NCBI RefSeq assembly: GCF_009184895.1 | Contig: NZ_WESE01000004.1 | Location: forward strand, 372,001-436,000 | Length of the DNA: 64,000 nucleotides | From: Nostocoides sp. F2B08 | Lineage (GTDB): Bacteria; Actinomycetota; Actinomycetes; Actinomycetales; Dermatophilaceae | Direction: 5' to 3' | Position numbers and translations under genes: made by a program | Notes under the pieces: generated by a model | Told to the model about the DNA's origin: nothing | Database searches by the model: none | The model's input: only the letters and a program-made list of their open reading frames with translations | Shown: piece by piece, positions 31,308 to 39,585 of the stretch | Numbering within the stretch: the stretch's first letter is position 1 | Layout of the letters: each line of letters opens with the position of its first letter

Positions 31308-32314
31308 TACGAGGACCGCTCGCGCTGGGCGTGGCCGGCCGCCGGCGTCGTCGGCCGTTCCTGTGGTCGGACGACGATGTTGCCGACCTTGTGCCCGGAG
31401 TCGACCGTGCGGTGGGCCGCGACGATGTCGTTCAAGGGGACCGTGCTGTCTAGGAGAACCCGTAGCGAACCGTCGTCGACGAGGTCGAGCAGAGCGGTCA
31501 TGTCCGCCGTGTCCTCGGCAGCCACCCCACCGCGGACGTTCCGAGCAGTCATCGCGCTGATCAGGCCCACCAGGTCACCGGCCACCAGAAGCAGGACGCC
31601 TTCGGGCTCGAGCAACCGCCTCCCGGTGGCTCTCCTCAGCGTTCCGACGGTGTCGACGACGAGGTCGTAGCGGTCGGGCAGCGCGGTGATGTCGGTGCTG
31701 CCGTAGTCGACGACCTCTGACGCGCCGAGACGGCGCACGAGGTCGGCGTTCGACGCGCTCGTGACCGCCGTGACGTGGGCGCCGGCGATCGCGGCGAGCT
31801 GCACCGCGTTGCTGCCCACCGCCCCCGAGCCGCCGACGACGAGCACCCGATCACCCTGGGAGACGGTGGACTTCACATGGAGGAACTGCCACGCCGTCGT
31901 GCCACCGAAGAGCACGCCCGCCGCGTCGTCGTGCGAGACACCTGTCGGCTTGCGGACCAGTCGGTCGGCGGAGACGACTGCCAGCTCGGCGTGGGTGCCC
32001 ATCCTGGATCCGGCCATCCCGCATACCTCATCGTCGATGGCGAACTCCGCCACATCCGGACCGACCGACTCGACCACCCCCGAGAGGCACGACCCCAGGA
32101 CGTGCCGTCGCGGCCGGGTCACCCCGAACGCGAGCCGCGCGGACGGCCCGAAGCCGCGGGGGAATCGAGCGGCCCGGATCCGGGCATCGGCCACCGTCAC
32201 CGCGGTGGCATGCACACGGACGCGGACCTCGCCCTTGCCCGGCACGGGTGGCGGGACTTCCCGGACCGACACGACCTCCGGCGGTCCGTACCGCTCGTAC
32301 ACCGCTGCTCGCAT
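31307..32314 (-). CDS. NAD(P)-dependent MDR oxidoreductase (quinone reductase type)
   Basis: A 335-residue medium-chain dehydrogenase/reductase: PPEVVSVREVPPPVPGKGEVRVRVHATAVTVADARIR (GroES-like N-domain), VLFGGTTAWQFLHVKSTVSQGDRVLVVGGSGAVGSNAVQLAAIAGAHV (Rossmann nucleotide fold) and LVVDTVG. It lacks the catalytic and structural zinc cysteines of alcohol dehydrogenases, so a zinc-free quinone or enoyl reductase is more likely. The region upstream carries an operator-like palindrome. Confidence 0.87.
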   Translation of the reverse strand: MRAAVYERYGPPEVVSVREVPPPVPGKGEVRVRVHATAVTVADARIRAARFPRGFGPSARLAFGVTRPRRHVLGSCLSGVVESVGPDVAEFAIDDEVCGMAGSRMGTHAELAVVSADRLVRKPTGVSHDDAAGVLFGGTTAWQFLHVKSTVSQGDRVLVVGGSGAVGSNAVQLAAIAGAHVTAVTSASNADLVRRLGASEVVDYGSTDITALPDRYDLVVDTVGTLRRATGRRLLEPEGVLLLVAGDLVGLISAMTARNVRGGVAAEDTADMTALLDLVDDGSLRVLLDSTVPLNDIVAAHRTVDSGHKVGNIVVRPQERPTTPAAGHAQRERSS

Positions 32315-32366
32315 GACTCATCTCCGTCGACTCTGGTTCATCGGCACCCATGCACCGTTTGTGACA

Positions 32367-32382
32367 CCTTACACACGTAAGG
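32367..32382. promoter_or_regulatory. Operator-like palindrome CCTTAC-N4-GTAAGG
   Basis: CCTTAC-acac-GTAAGG is a perfect inverted repeat in an AT-rich patch, 52 nt upstream of the MDR oxidoreductase ATG and 137 nt before the large adhesin gene. No regulator gene is adjacent, so the binding protein must be encoded elsewhere. Confidence 0.55.
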
Positions 32383-32518
32383 TTGCGGAATCCAGCCGTT
32401 CGGCCCATGTCGCCCGGATCCGACGGGCGGGGCAGCCCATACCCAGTAGCGTGACCGGCATCACATTCAGCCGGGACGTCGCCGAACGGGACTCCGGCCC
32501 ACGGTCATGAGGTGCCCG

Positions 32519-35500
32519 ATGAGGCGCGCGATCCCTGTTGGTCTCCTCGGCTGCGGACTCATCGTCGGGGCTCTGGCCGGCGGTCCCGCGCAGGCCGTCG
32601 TCGACTCCGGCACCTCTCGCGTCGTGAGTGCGGCAGCCATCAGTGATGTGCTCAACGGTCAGGGTACGAAGCCAACCAAGCCGCCCAAGCCGCCCAAGGG
32701 CGGACCCGGCGTCCCGCGAGTGGTCGACGATGCCGTCACCACCGACGAGGACTCACCGACCACGCTCCCGGCCCCGGGAGTCCTGCGCAACGACGGTCCT
32801 GGCGGCTCGCCTCGCAGTGTCGCCGCGATCGATGGTTCGGCCTCGGCCGTGGGCGCGCCTGTCGCGCTGCCCTCCGGTGCCGTCCTGCAGGTCGATGCCG
32901 ACGGTGCGGTCTCGCTCGACCCGGACATGGCTCTACAGCATCTACCGGCGGGCGAACGGTCCACCGAGACGGTCGCGATCACTGTGCAGCACGCCTCGGG
33001 AGCCACGGCGACCTCCACGCTCACCCTCCACATCGACGGGCTCAACGACGCCCCCGCCATCGACCAGGACGACCCGGTCGAGGTGGAGACCCGCAGCGAC
33101 GCGGTCGCCGGAGACCTCGCCCTGCAGCTCACTGCGACCGACATCGACGACGGGGACGTCCTCACGTGGTCGATCCGGACCCAGGCCATGGACGGCGTGG
33201 CTTCGGTCGACGCGACGACGGGACTCGTGGACTACCTGCCCGATACCGGCTTCGCCGGACTCGACGAGTTCGTGGTGGGGGTGAGCGACGGCAACGGCGG
33301 GACCGACGCCGTGACCGTCCTCGTGGACGTCCTGTCGGCCGGCCCGGTCGCGGTCGACGACATCCTGTCCACCGACGAGGACACCGTGCTCCTCGAGCCG
33401 GCCCCTGGCATCCTCGGCAACGACCTCGTGGGCCTCGACGGTCCGCTGTCGGTCGTGGCCGTCAACGGCGTCGAGCCCGACGTCGGCACGCCTGTCGAGC
33501 TCCCCTCCGGTCTCATCGTCACCGTCGGTGCCGATGGTGCCGTCACCGTCGATCCGAGCGGGCAGTTCGAGTCGCTCGCGCCGGGTGGGTCGGCCACCGA
33601 CAGCCTGACCGCGACGATCGAGAACGCGATCGGAGTCCAGGACACCTCAGCCATCGACGTGGAGATCACCGGGGTGAACGACCTGCCGGTGATCGACCAG
33701 GGCGCGACCATCCCCGTCCAGACGCTCACCACGGCTGCTCCCGGAGAGCTCGGTCTCGTCCTGACCGCGACCGACCCCGACGTCCCCGACACCCTGACCT
33801 GGTCGATCGACACCGCCGCCTCGAACGGCACGGCGAGCGTCGACCCGGTCAGTGGCGCCGTCGACTATCTGCCCGACGCCGGCCTCGACGGCGAGGACTC
33901 GTTCGTCGTCGCAGTGGACGACCTCTACGGAGGTCAGGACACGACCACCGTGACCGTCACCGTCGTGCCACCGAACAGCCCCCCGGTCATCGACCAAGGC
34001 CCCACGACGACGGTGACGATGAGCGAGGACGGCACCCCGACCGGCTTCGCTCTGACCCTCAGCGCCACCGACGTCAACGGAGACGACCTCACCTGGGCGA
34101 TCACGACCGACCCCGCGGTCGGCGCCGCCGCGATCACGCCGCCGACGAGCGCCGACTCTGTAGCGCTGACCTTCGCGCCACCGCCGGACTACAACGGCTC
34201 GACGACCTTCGTCGTCACCGTGACCGACACCGCGGCGACGTCCGACACGATCACTGTCACGGTGGTCGTCGAGGCCGTCAACGACCCGCCGACGGTCACC
34301 GCGCCAGGTCCGTTCAGCGTTATCGGCAACGTCGGCATCACGGTGCCGGACGGCGCCGACGACCTCCTCGCCGGTGCCGCCGACGCCGCGGACGGGCCTG
34401 CAGGACTGCCTCTCGCGGTCACCCCCGGCGCCGGCGCCACGACGCAGGACGGTGCGGTGGCGGTCGCCGCTGACGGCACCTTCAGCTACCGACCCGCACC
34501 GGGCTTCTCGGGGAGTGACTCCTTCACCTACGAGGTCTGCGACAGTGGGGTGCCCGGCTCGGCATGCACCTCCGCGACGGTGAACCTCACCGTCGACGCC
34601 CCGATCTGGTTCATCGACAACAGCGCACCCGCCGGCGGGACCGGGACGCTCTTCTCACCGTTCCCGTCGACGGAGGCCTTCGCTGCCGCCGCCGGCACGA
34701 CCACCGGTGACGTCTACGTCGCCGAGACGGGCACCGACTACCCGACCGGTCTCTCACTCGGGGCGAACCAGAGCCTCGTCGGCGAAGGCGCCTCCGGCAC
34801 CAGCCTCGCGACGGTCCTCGGCCGGACCGTCCCGGCCCACTCCAACCCCCTTCCGCCGATCGGTGGCCCCAACCCGGACATCACCCCCAGCAGCGGCAAC
34901 GGCATCACACTGGGCAGCGGAAACCGGGTCCTCGGGGTCGATGTCGAGGTCACCGGGGCCGGTGCCGGCATCCGCGGCGCGTCGCTGGGCACGGTCACCA
35001 TCGACGACGTCGGCGTCGTCTCCTCCGCGCAGGGTCCGGCCCTGGACCTGGCCGGCGGCGGCGGAACGATCGACGTCGGTGCCGTCTCGACCAGCGCGCG
35101 CACCGGCCCCGGCGTCATCCTCACGAACCTCACCGGATCCGTCGGCATCGCCTCCGCCGCGATCCCCAACCCGTCGTCCGCCGTCGGCAACGCCGTGCAC
35201 GTCACGGGCGGCTCGGCGGCGATCACGATCGGGACCGCCACCATCGCCAACACGATCGTCGGCGCGGCGACGACGTTCGACGCGACCCGCGGTCTGCCGA
35301 CGAGCGACGGCAACGGTGACGGCATCTTCATCAAGGACCTCACCGGGAGCTTCACGCTGAGCGGCGGCAGCATCACCTCGTTCGGCGACAACGGAGTCGA
35401 CATCCGCAACAGCCGCAACGTCACGCTCTCGGGTGTGACCATCGACGGCAACTTCGCGGGCAACAGCGGGGTGCAGGCGCACATCGCCCAGAACCTCTCG

Positions 35501-36622
35501 ATCGTCAACTCGACGATCCGCGAGATCGACGACGTCGACGCGGCTGCCCTGGTCACGGACTCGGGTCTGCGGTTGACCGATATCGAGGGCACCCTCGCCA
35601 TCACCGGGTCGACGATCAGCCTCTCCGAGGGGTACGCCCTGCGCAACTTCATCGTCGGCAGCGCCCAGCGAGCCGTTGAGCTCGACAACCGGCAGGGATG
35701 CACCCACGACGGGACCGCCGACTGCGCGCTCACGGTCACCGTCTCGACGTCCACGTTCTCGCAGTGGGACTTCCAGGGTCTCTCGCTGCGCCACGTCGGC
35801 GGCACGATGGCCGTCTCGGTCACCGGCAGCACGTTCAGTCTCATCAACGGAGCCGCCGTCAGCACGGGCCCGGCATCCGCCGCGAGCACCCAGACCCACA
35901 CCAGCACCCTCACCAACTCCACCCTGACCCAGGTCGGCATCGCTGCCGAGGTCTTCGGCAGTCGCGGCGGCAACACCACAACGACGATCCAGAACAACGT
36001 CGTCACGACGACGACGAGCGACGCCGTGCGGCTCGTTGGCTTCAACCAGCCCGGAGCCGGGAGCACCGGCATCTACCGCGGCACGGTCAGCGGCAACACC
36101 ATCACCGGCGTGGCGGGCCAGCTGCACGGCAGCGGCGGCGGTTCCGGGGTGTTCGTGGCAGCAGAGGACTCGGCGGTCGTGCGCGCCGCCATCCAGAACA
36201 ACGTCATCAGGGGGCACACGGTCACGGACGGCAACACCGTCGAAGTGCTGCGCACGCAGAACCAGCGCAACGGCGACCTCGACCTGACGTTCCACGACAA
36301 CACGACGTCGGACTTCGCCACGAACTTCTTCGGAGCCGTCTTCATCGGCAACGACAACGACACGAACGCCGGTGACGGAGTGACCGACACCTGCGTCGAC
36401 CTCGGCAACAACAGCTACGCGAACGCCGCCGGTCTCTTCGCCAACACCCACGCCTTCGACACGCTCGGGATCGCGACCATCCGGTTGCCCGGCTACACCG
36501 GCACCACCGACAACGCCCTCACGGCCTACCTGACCGGCCGCGGAGAGTCCGGCGCTGTCGCCCTCACCTTCGGCAACCAGCCCGTCAACGTCGCGTCCTG
36601 CCTCCTCCCGACCACGCCCTGA
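32519..36622 (+). CDS. Giant secreted cadherin-like / parallel beta-helix protein
   Basis: A 1367-residue extracellular protein. I chose ATG 32519 because GAGG lies 7 nt upstream and MRRAIPVGLLGCGLIVG begins a standard signal peptide (to AQA, about residue 26); ATG 32507 is the alternative. After a Lys/Pro-rich linker come tandem Ig/cadherin-like repeats (VCBS/tandem-95 type). Marks are DDAVTTDEDSPTTLPAPGVLRND and DDILSTDEDTVLLEPAPGIL, AND then repeated ATDxDDGDxLTWSI and VNDPPTV joints, with FSYRPAPGFSGSDSFTYEVCD ending the region near residue 690. The C-terminal half is a right-handed beta-helix (repeated NSTIREID, SGNTITG and NNVI rungs). No sorting signal seen. It heads a group with three tail-collar genes and is likely an adhesin or sugar-binding surface protein. 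Confidence 0.88.
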   Translation: MRRAIPVGLLGCGLIVGALAGGPAQAVVDSGTSRVVSAAAISDVLNGQGTKPTKPPKPPKGGPGVPRVVDDAVTTDEDSPTTLPAPGVLRNDGPGGSPRSVAAIDGSASAVGAPVALPSGAVLQVDADGAVSLDPDMALQHLPAGERSTETVAITVQHASGATATSTLTLHIDGLNDAPAIDQDDPVEVETRSDAVAGDLALQLTATDIDDGDVLTWSIRTQAMDGVASVDATTGLVDYLPDTGFAGLDEFVVGVSDGNGGTDAVTVLVDVLSAGPVAVDDILSTDEDTVLLEPAPGILGNDLVGLDGPLSVVAVNGVEPDVGTPVELPSGLIVTVGADGAVTVDPSGQFESLAPGGSATDSLTATIENAIGVQDTSAIDVEITGVNDLPVIDQGATIPVQTLTTAAPGELGLVLTATDPDVPDTLTWSIDTAASNGTASVDPVSGAVDYLPDAGLDGEDSFVVAVDDLYGGQDTTTVTVTVVPPNSPPVIDQGPTTTVTMSEDGTPTGFALTLSATDVNGDDLTWAITTDPAVGAAAITPPTSADSVALTFAPPPDYNGSTTFVVTVTDTAATSDTITVTVVVEAVNDPPTVTAPGPFSVIGNVGITVPDGADDLLAGAADAADGPAGLPLAVTPGAGATTQDGAVAVAADGTFSYRPAPGFSGSDSFTYEVCDSGVPGSACTSATVNLTVDAPIWFIDNSAPAGGTGTLFSPFPSTEAFAAAAGTTTGDVYVAETGTDYPTGLSLGANQSLVGEGASGTSLATVLGRTVPAHSNPLPPIGGPNPDITPSSGNGITLGSGNRVLGVDVEVTGAGAGIRGASLGTVTIDDVGVVSSAQGPALDLAGGGGTIDVGAVSTSARTGPGVILTNLTGSVGIASAAIPNPSSAVGNAVHVTGGSAAITIGTATIANTIVGAATTFDATRGLPTSDGNGDGIFIKDLTGSFTLSGGSITSFGDNGVDIRNSRNVTLSGVTIDGNFAGNSGVQAHIAQNLSIVNSTIREIDDVDAAALVTDSGLRLTDIEGTLAITGSTISLSEGYALRNFIVGSAQRAVELDNRQGCTHDGTADCALTVTVSTSTFSQWDFQGLSLRHVGGTMAVSVTGSTFSLINGAAVSTGPASAASTQTHTSTLTNSTLTQVGIAAEVFGSRGGNTTTTIQNNVVTTTTSDAVRLVGFNQPGAGSTGIYRGTVSGNTITGVAGQLHGSGGGSGVFVAAEDSAVVRAAIQNNVIRGHTVTDGNTVEVLRTQNQRNGDLDLTFHDNTTSDFATNFFGAVFIGNDNDTNAGDGVTDTCVDLGNNSYANAAGLFANTHAFDTLGIATIRLPGYTGTTDNALTAYLTGRGESGAVALTFGNQPVNVASCLLPTTP

Positions 36623-36718
36623 CCACGGCGCCACCGCCGCATCCGCCACCGCATCCACTGGGCGCCCCGCCCCTCGACCTCCACCCACATGCCCCGATCC
36701 GCGAGCAGGGAGACCCAC

Positions 36719-37225
36719 ATGTCCGATCCGTTCCTCGGCGAGATCAAGGCCTTCGCCTCCGCCGTCATCCCACGGGGGTGGTCGCCCTGCGACGGCCGCA
36801 TCCTGCCGATCAACCAGAACCAGGCGCTCTTCTCGCTCCTGGGGACCACCTATGGCGGGGACGGCCGGACGACCTTCGCCCTGCCCGACCTGCGCGGCCG
36901 CGTGCCGATTCACACCGGAGCGACACAACCGCAGGGCACCGTCGGCGGAAGCGAGACCGTGGCGCTTCGCAGCGAGCAGCTTCCCGCGCATACCCACACC
37001 TGGGTGGCGTCCTCGACGCCCGGGGACACAGCCACGCCCGCGGACAACCTGCTCGCGGCCTCCTCGGCGACGAACCCGGCCTGGGCTGCACCCGGAACGC
37101 CGGTTGCGATGGCACCCGAGACGGTCGCGACCGCCGGAGGCGGCGCCCCGCACGAGAACATGCAGCCCTGGCTCGCCGTGCAGTACTGCATCGCCGTCCA
37201 GGGGATCTTCCCCTCCCGGAACTAG
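36719..37225 (+). CDS. Phage tail-collar domain protein, copy 1 (MdpB-like)
   Basis: A 168-residue protein. MSDPFLGEIKAFASAVIPRG then WSPCDGRILPINQNQALFSLLGTTYGGDGRTTFALPDLRGRVP is the complete phage tail-collar domain. A Ser/Thr/Pro-rich middle contains the AHTHTW histidines, and the C terminus reads PHENMQPWLAVQYCIAVQGIFPSRN. No signal peptide. It belongs with 'microcystin-dependent protein' (MdpB)-like proteins, whose role is not established. GGGAG precedes ATG 36719; 96 nt follow the adhesin stop. Copies 2 and 3 follow directly. Confidence 0.9.
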   Translation: MSDPFLGEIKAFASAVIPRGWSPCDGRILPINQNQALFSLLGTTYGGDGRTTFALPDLRGRVPIHTGATQPQGTVGGSETVALRSEQLPAHTHTWVASSTPGDTATPADNLLAASSATNPAWAAPGTPVAMAPETVATAGGGAPHENMQPWLAVQYCIAVQGIFPSRN

Positions 37226-37233
37226 GAGTCACC

Positions 37234-37755
37234 ATGTCCGATCCGTACATCGGCGAGATCCGGCTGTTCGCCGGCAACTTCGCACCTCAGGGCTGGGCGT
37301 TCTGCGACGGTGCGTTGGTGTCGATCCAGGACAACGACGCCCTCTTCTCGCTCATCGGGACCACCTACGGCGGGGACGGTCAGACGACGTTCGGCCTACC
37401 CGACCTGCGCGGACGTGTTCCGGTCAGCGCCGGAGCGGGACCGGGTCTGAGCTCGCGTGCCCTCGGTGAGTCCGGCGGTGTGGAGACGGTGACCTTGACC
37501 ACCAGCACGATGGCGAGCCACACCCACCAGGCCTTCGCTGCCGACGACACGTCGCTCAGTCCCGACCCAACCGGTCGGGTTCTCGGACATCCGGTGACGA
37601 ACACCTATCGGGCGCCCTACGCGGCGCCGAGCGTCGCGATGTCGTCGCAGGGGGTCTGGCCCGTCGGGGGCAACCAGCCGCACGAGAACGTCGCGCCGTC
37701 TCTCGTGATCAGCTTCATCATCAGCCTCTACGGCGTCTACCCCAGCCCGTCCTGA
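37234..37755 (+). CDS. Phage tail-collar domain protein, copy 2
   Basis: A 173-residue paralogue of copy 1: MSDPYIGEIRLFAGNFAPQG, then WAFCDGALVSIQDNDALFSLIGTTYGGDGQTTFGLPDLRGRVP, a Gly-rich turn (GAGPGLSSRALGESGG), SHTHQ, and the C-terminal NQPHENVAPSLVISFIISLYG, which is more hydrophobic than in the sisters. It starts 8 nt after copy 1, with AGGAG in the gap. The three are clearly diverged duplicates, not recent copies. Confidence 0.9.
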   Translation: MSDPYIGEIRLFAGNFAPQGWAFCDGALVSIQDNDALFSLIGTTYGGDGQTTFGLPDLRGRVPVSAGAGPGLSSRALGESGGVETVTLTTSTMASHTHQAFAADDTSLSPDPTGRVLGHPVTNTYRAPYAAPSVAMSSQGVWPVGGNQPHENVAPSLVISFIISLYGVYPSPS

Positions 37756-37780
37756 CCGAGCCCAGCCTGCGGAGGCAACC

Positions 37781-38299
37781 ATGTCCGATCCCTTCATCGG
37801 CGAGATCCGTCCATTCGCCTTCACCTTCGCCCCCCGCGGGTGGGCCGAGTGCAACGGCCAGCTCATGCCCATCTCGCAGAACACGGCGTTGTTCGCGCTG
37901 ATCGGCACCTACTACGGAGGTGACGGCAAGAGCACCTTCGCCCTGCCGGACCTCCAGGGCAGCGCGCCGATGGGTCAGGGCCAGGGTCCGGGACTGAGCA
38001 CCCGTTTCGTCGGAGAGGTCACCGGCTCCGAGACGGTCACCCTGCTGACGACGGAGATCCCCGCACATGGACACTCGGTCACCGCGCTCGGCCCGGCGAA
38101 CACCAACACACCTGCCGGCGCCGCGCCCGCGACGGCGCCGACTGTTCGTCAGTACCAGGACGAGGCGGTGGGGAGCGTTGCTCTGGCACCGAACGCACTC
38201 GGCATGAGTGGCGGTGGCCAGCCGCACAGCAACCTCCAGCCGTATGCGACGGTCCGCTACTGCATCGCCCTCCAGGGAATCTTCCCGCCGCGGTCATGA
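37781..38299 (+). CDS. Phage tail-collar domain protein, copy 3
   Basis: A 172-residue paralogue: MSDPFIGEIRPFAFTFAPRG, then WAECNGQLMPISQNTALFALIGTYYGGDGKSTFALPDLQGSAP, GQGPGLSTRFVGEVTGSETVTLL, AHGHS, and QPHSNLQPYATVRYCIALQGIFPPRS, which closely matches the C terminus of copy 1. Its stop overlaps the ATG of the following GNAT gene, tying the acetyltransferase to the collar genes. Confidence 0.9.
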   Translation: MSDPFIGEIRPFAFTFAPRGWAECNGQLMPISQNTALFALIGTYYGGDGKSTFALPDLQGSAPMGQGQGPGLSTRFVGEVTGSETVTLLTTEIPAHGHSVTALGPANTNTPAGAAPATAPTVRQYQDEAVGSVALAPNALGMSGGGQPHSNLQPYATVRYCIALQGIFPPRS

Positions 38300-38787
38300 C
38301 CACACAGGCGCCCTACCGGCACCGTCAGCGCGCCGCACTCACCTCCGACGCGTCGTTCCTCCAGCGGTTGTTCACCGACGACCGCAGGCCGATGCTCACG
38401 GCCGCCGGGCTCACCCGGGCGACACTGGATGGCCTGCTGGCCATGCAGTGGCGGGCCCAGCGCGCGTCCCACGCACGCATGCATCCGCAACCACTGGACA
38501 GCATCATCGAAGTCGGCGGACGAGCCGTGGGCCGGGTCCTGATCGACCGTGCAGCCGACCGCACCCATCTCGTCGACATCGCCCTGTTACCCGAGTGGAG
38601 AGGCCGCGGCATCGGGACCGCAGTGGTGCAGGACCTGATCTCCGACGCGCGCTCCCGCGGGGACGCCGTGACCCTGTCCGTCGCGAGGGACAACGACCGA
38701 GCCGTCCGGCTGTACCGGCGGCTCGGTTTCGTCGACGACGAGGCGTGCACACCGTCGGCCACATACACGGCCCTGCGCTGCACGTAG
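38296..38787 (+). CDS. GNAT family N-acetyltransferase
   Basis: A 163-residue acetyltransferase. IEVGGRAVGRVLIDRAADRTHLVDIALLPEWRGRGIGTAVVQDLISDARSRG contains the acetyl-CoA loop (R/Q-x-x-G-x-G/A form RGRGIG), and DNDRAVRLYRRLGFV is the C-terminal signature. The ATGA overlap with the third collar gene implies coupled translation. It may modify one of the neighbouring proteins or a small molecule; the target is unknown. Confidence 0.87.
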   Translation: MTTQAPYRHRQRAALTSDASFLQRLFTDDRRPMLTAAGLTRATLDGLLAMQWRAQRASHARMHPQPLDSIIEVGGRAVGRVLIDRAADRTHLVDIALLPEWRGRGIGTAVVQDLISDARSRGDAVTLSVARDNDRAVRLYRRLGFVDDEACTPSATYTALRCT

Positions 38788-38817
38788 CACGGGCGCGCGC
38801 AGCCGTACGATCAGCGC

Positions 38818-39561
38818 GTGCTCGACCCTCGGCTCCTCATCGGCTACCGGATCGCCATCGCCCTGCTCCGCTTCAGCGCGATCGTCACCGAGATCGCGAC
38901 ACTCGTCGAGCGAGGCGTGTTCACGCCGGCGAACTTCTTCAGCTTCTTCACGATCCAGAGCAACATCCTCGTCGTCGTCACCCTGCTCCTCAGCGCGGTC
39001 GCACTGGCCGCGGGCGAGCGCGACAGGTTCTCCACTCTGCGCGCGGCCGTGACGGTGTACATCCTCGTCGTCGGGATCGGCTTCTCCCTGCTGCTGTCCA
39101 ACCTCCAGGGCGTCGACCTGACGGCGGTGCCGTGGGACAACACGGTGCTGCACTACATCGTGCCGGTGGCGATGCTCGCCGACTATCTCCTCGACCGACC
39201 AGACCGACGGCTGTCGTTCCGGGCCTCCCTGCTGTGGTTGATCTACCCACTCGCCTACGCCGCGTACAGCCTGATCCGCGGCGACATCGTGGGCTGGTAC
39301 CCCTACCCGTTCCTCAACCCCGAGACCAACGGAGCCGCAGCGGTGGCCGTCACCATCCTCGGACTCATCGTCCTCGGGGTCGGGCTGATCTGGGTGGTCA
39401 CGCGCCTCTCCGGTGGCGGCGCCGGCGGCACGGCCGACAGCACCCCACCCACCGACCTCGAGGCGAACCTCGCCTCAGGCTCGCGCGCCGACAGCGACGC
39501 CACACCGGACCCGGAAACGCTCAGCAACACGCCTCAGCCGGACATGCCTCAGCGCCCGTGA
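38818..39561 (+). CDS. Pr6Pr family membrane protein
   Basis: A 247-residue protein with six membrane helices and a polar C-terminal tail. IVTEIATLVERGVFTPANFFSFFTIQSNILVVVTLLLSA and WDNTVLHYIVPVAMLADYLLDRP are the family marks (FFTIQSN between helices 1 and 2 and the HYIVPV helix). WLIYPLAYAAYSLIRGDIVGWYPYPFLNP follows. Start taken as GTG 38818. The family is uncharacterised. It lies 30 nt after the GNAT gene and could end the same transcript. Confidence 0.87.
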   Translation: MLDPRLLIGYRIAIALLRFSAIVTEIATLVERGVFTPANFFSFFTIQSNILVVVTLLLSAVALAAGERDRFSTLRAAVTVYILVVGIGFSLLLSNLQGVDLTAVPWDNTVLHYIVPVAMLADYLLDRPDRRLSFRASLLWLIYPLAYAAYSLIRGDIVGWYPYPFLNPETNGAAAVAVTILGLIVLGVGLIWVVTRLSGGGAGGTADSTPPTDLEANLASGSRADSDATPDPETLSNTPQPDMPQRP

Positions 39562-39585
39562 CCGCACGACCACGGGCTCGGGGCA

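Noticed and set aside
34754-37153. Long minus-strand open frame opposite the giant adhesin and first collar gene
   Set aside because: High GC keeps antisense frames open; the product is low-complexity Arg/Gly/Ala sequence with no domain, while the plus strand has clear families.
23534-38299. Prophage spanning the sheath and collar genes
   Set aside because: The intervening 12 kb are chromosomal enzymes, regulators and a protease; no capsid, portal, terminase, lysis or integrase genes.
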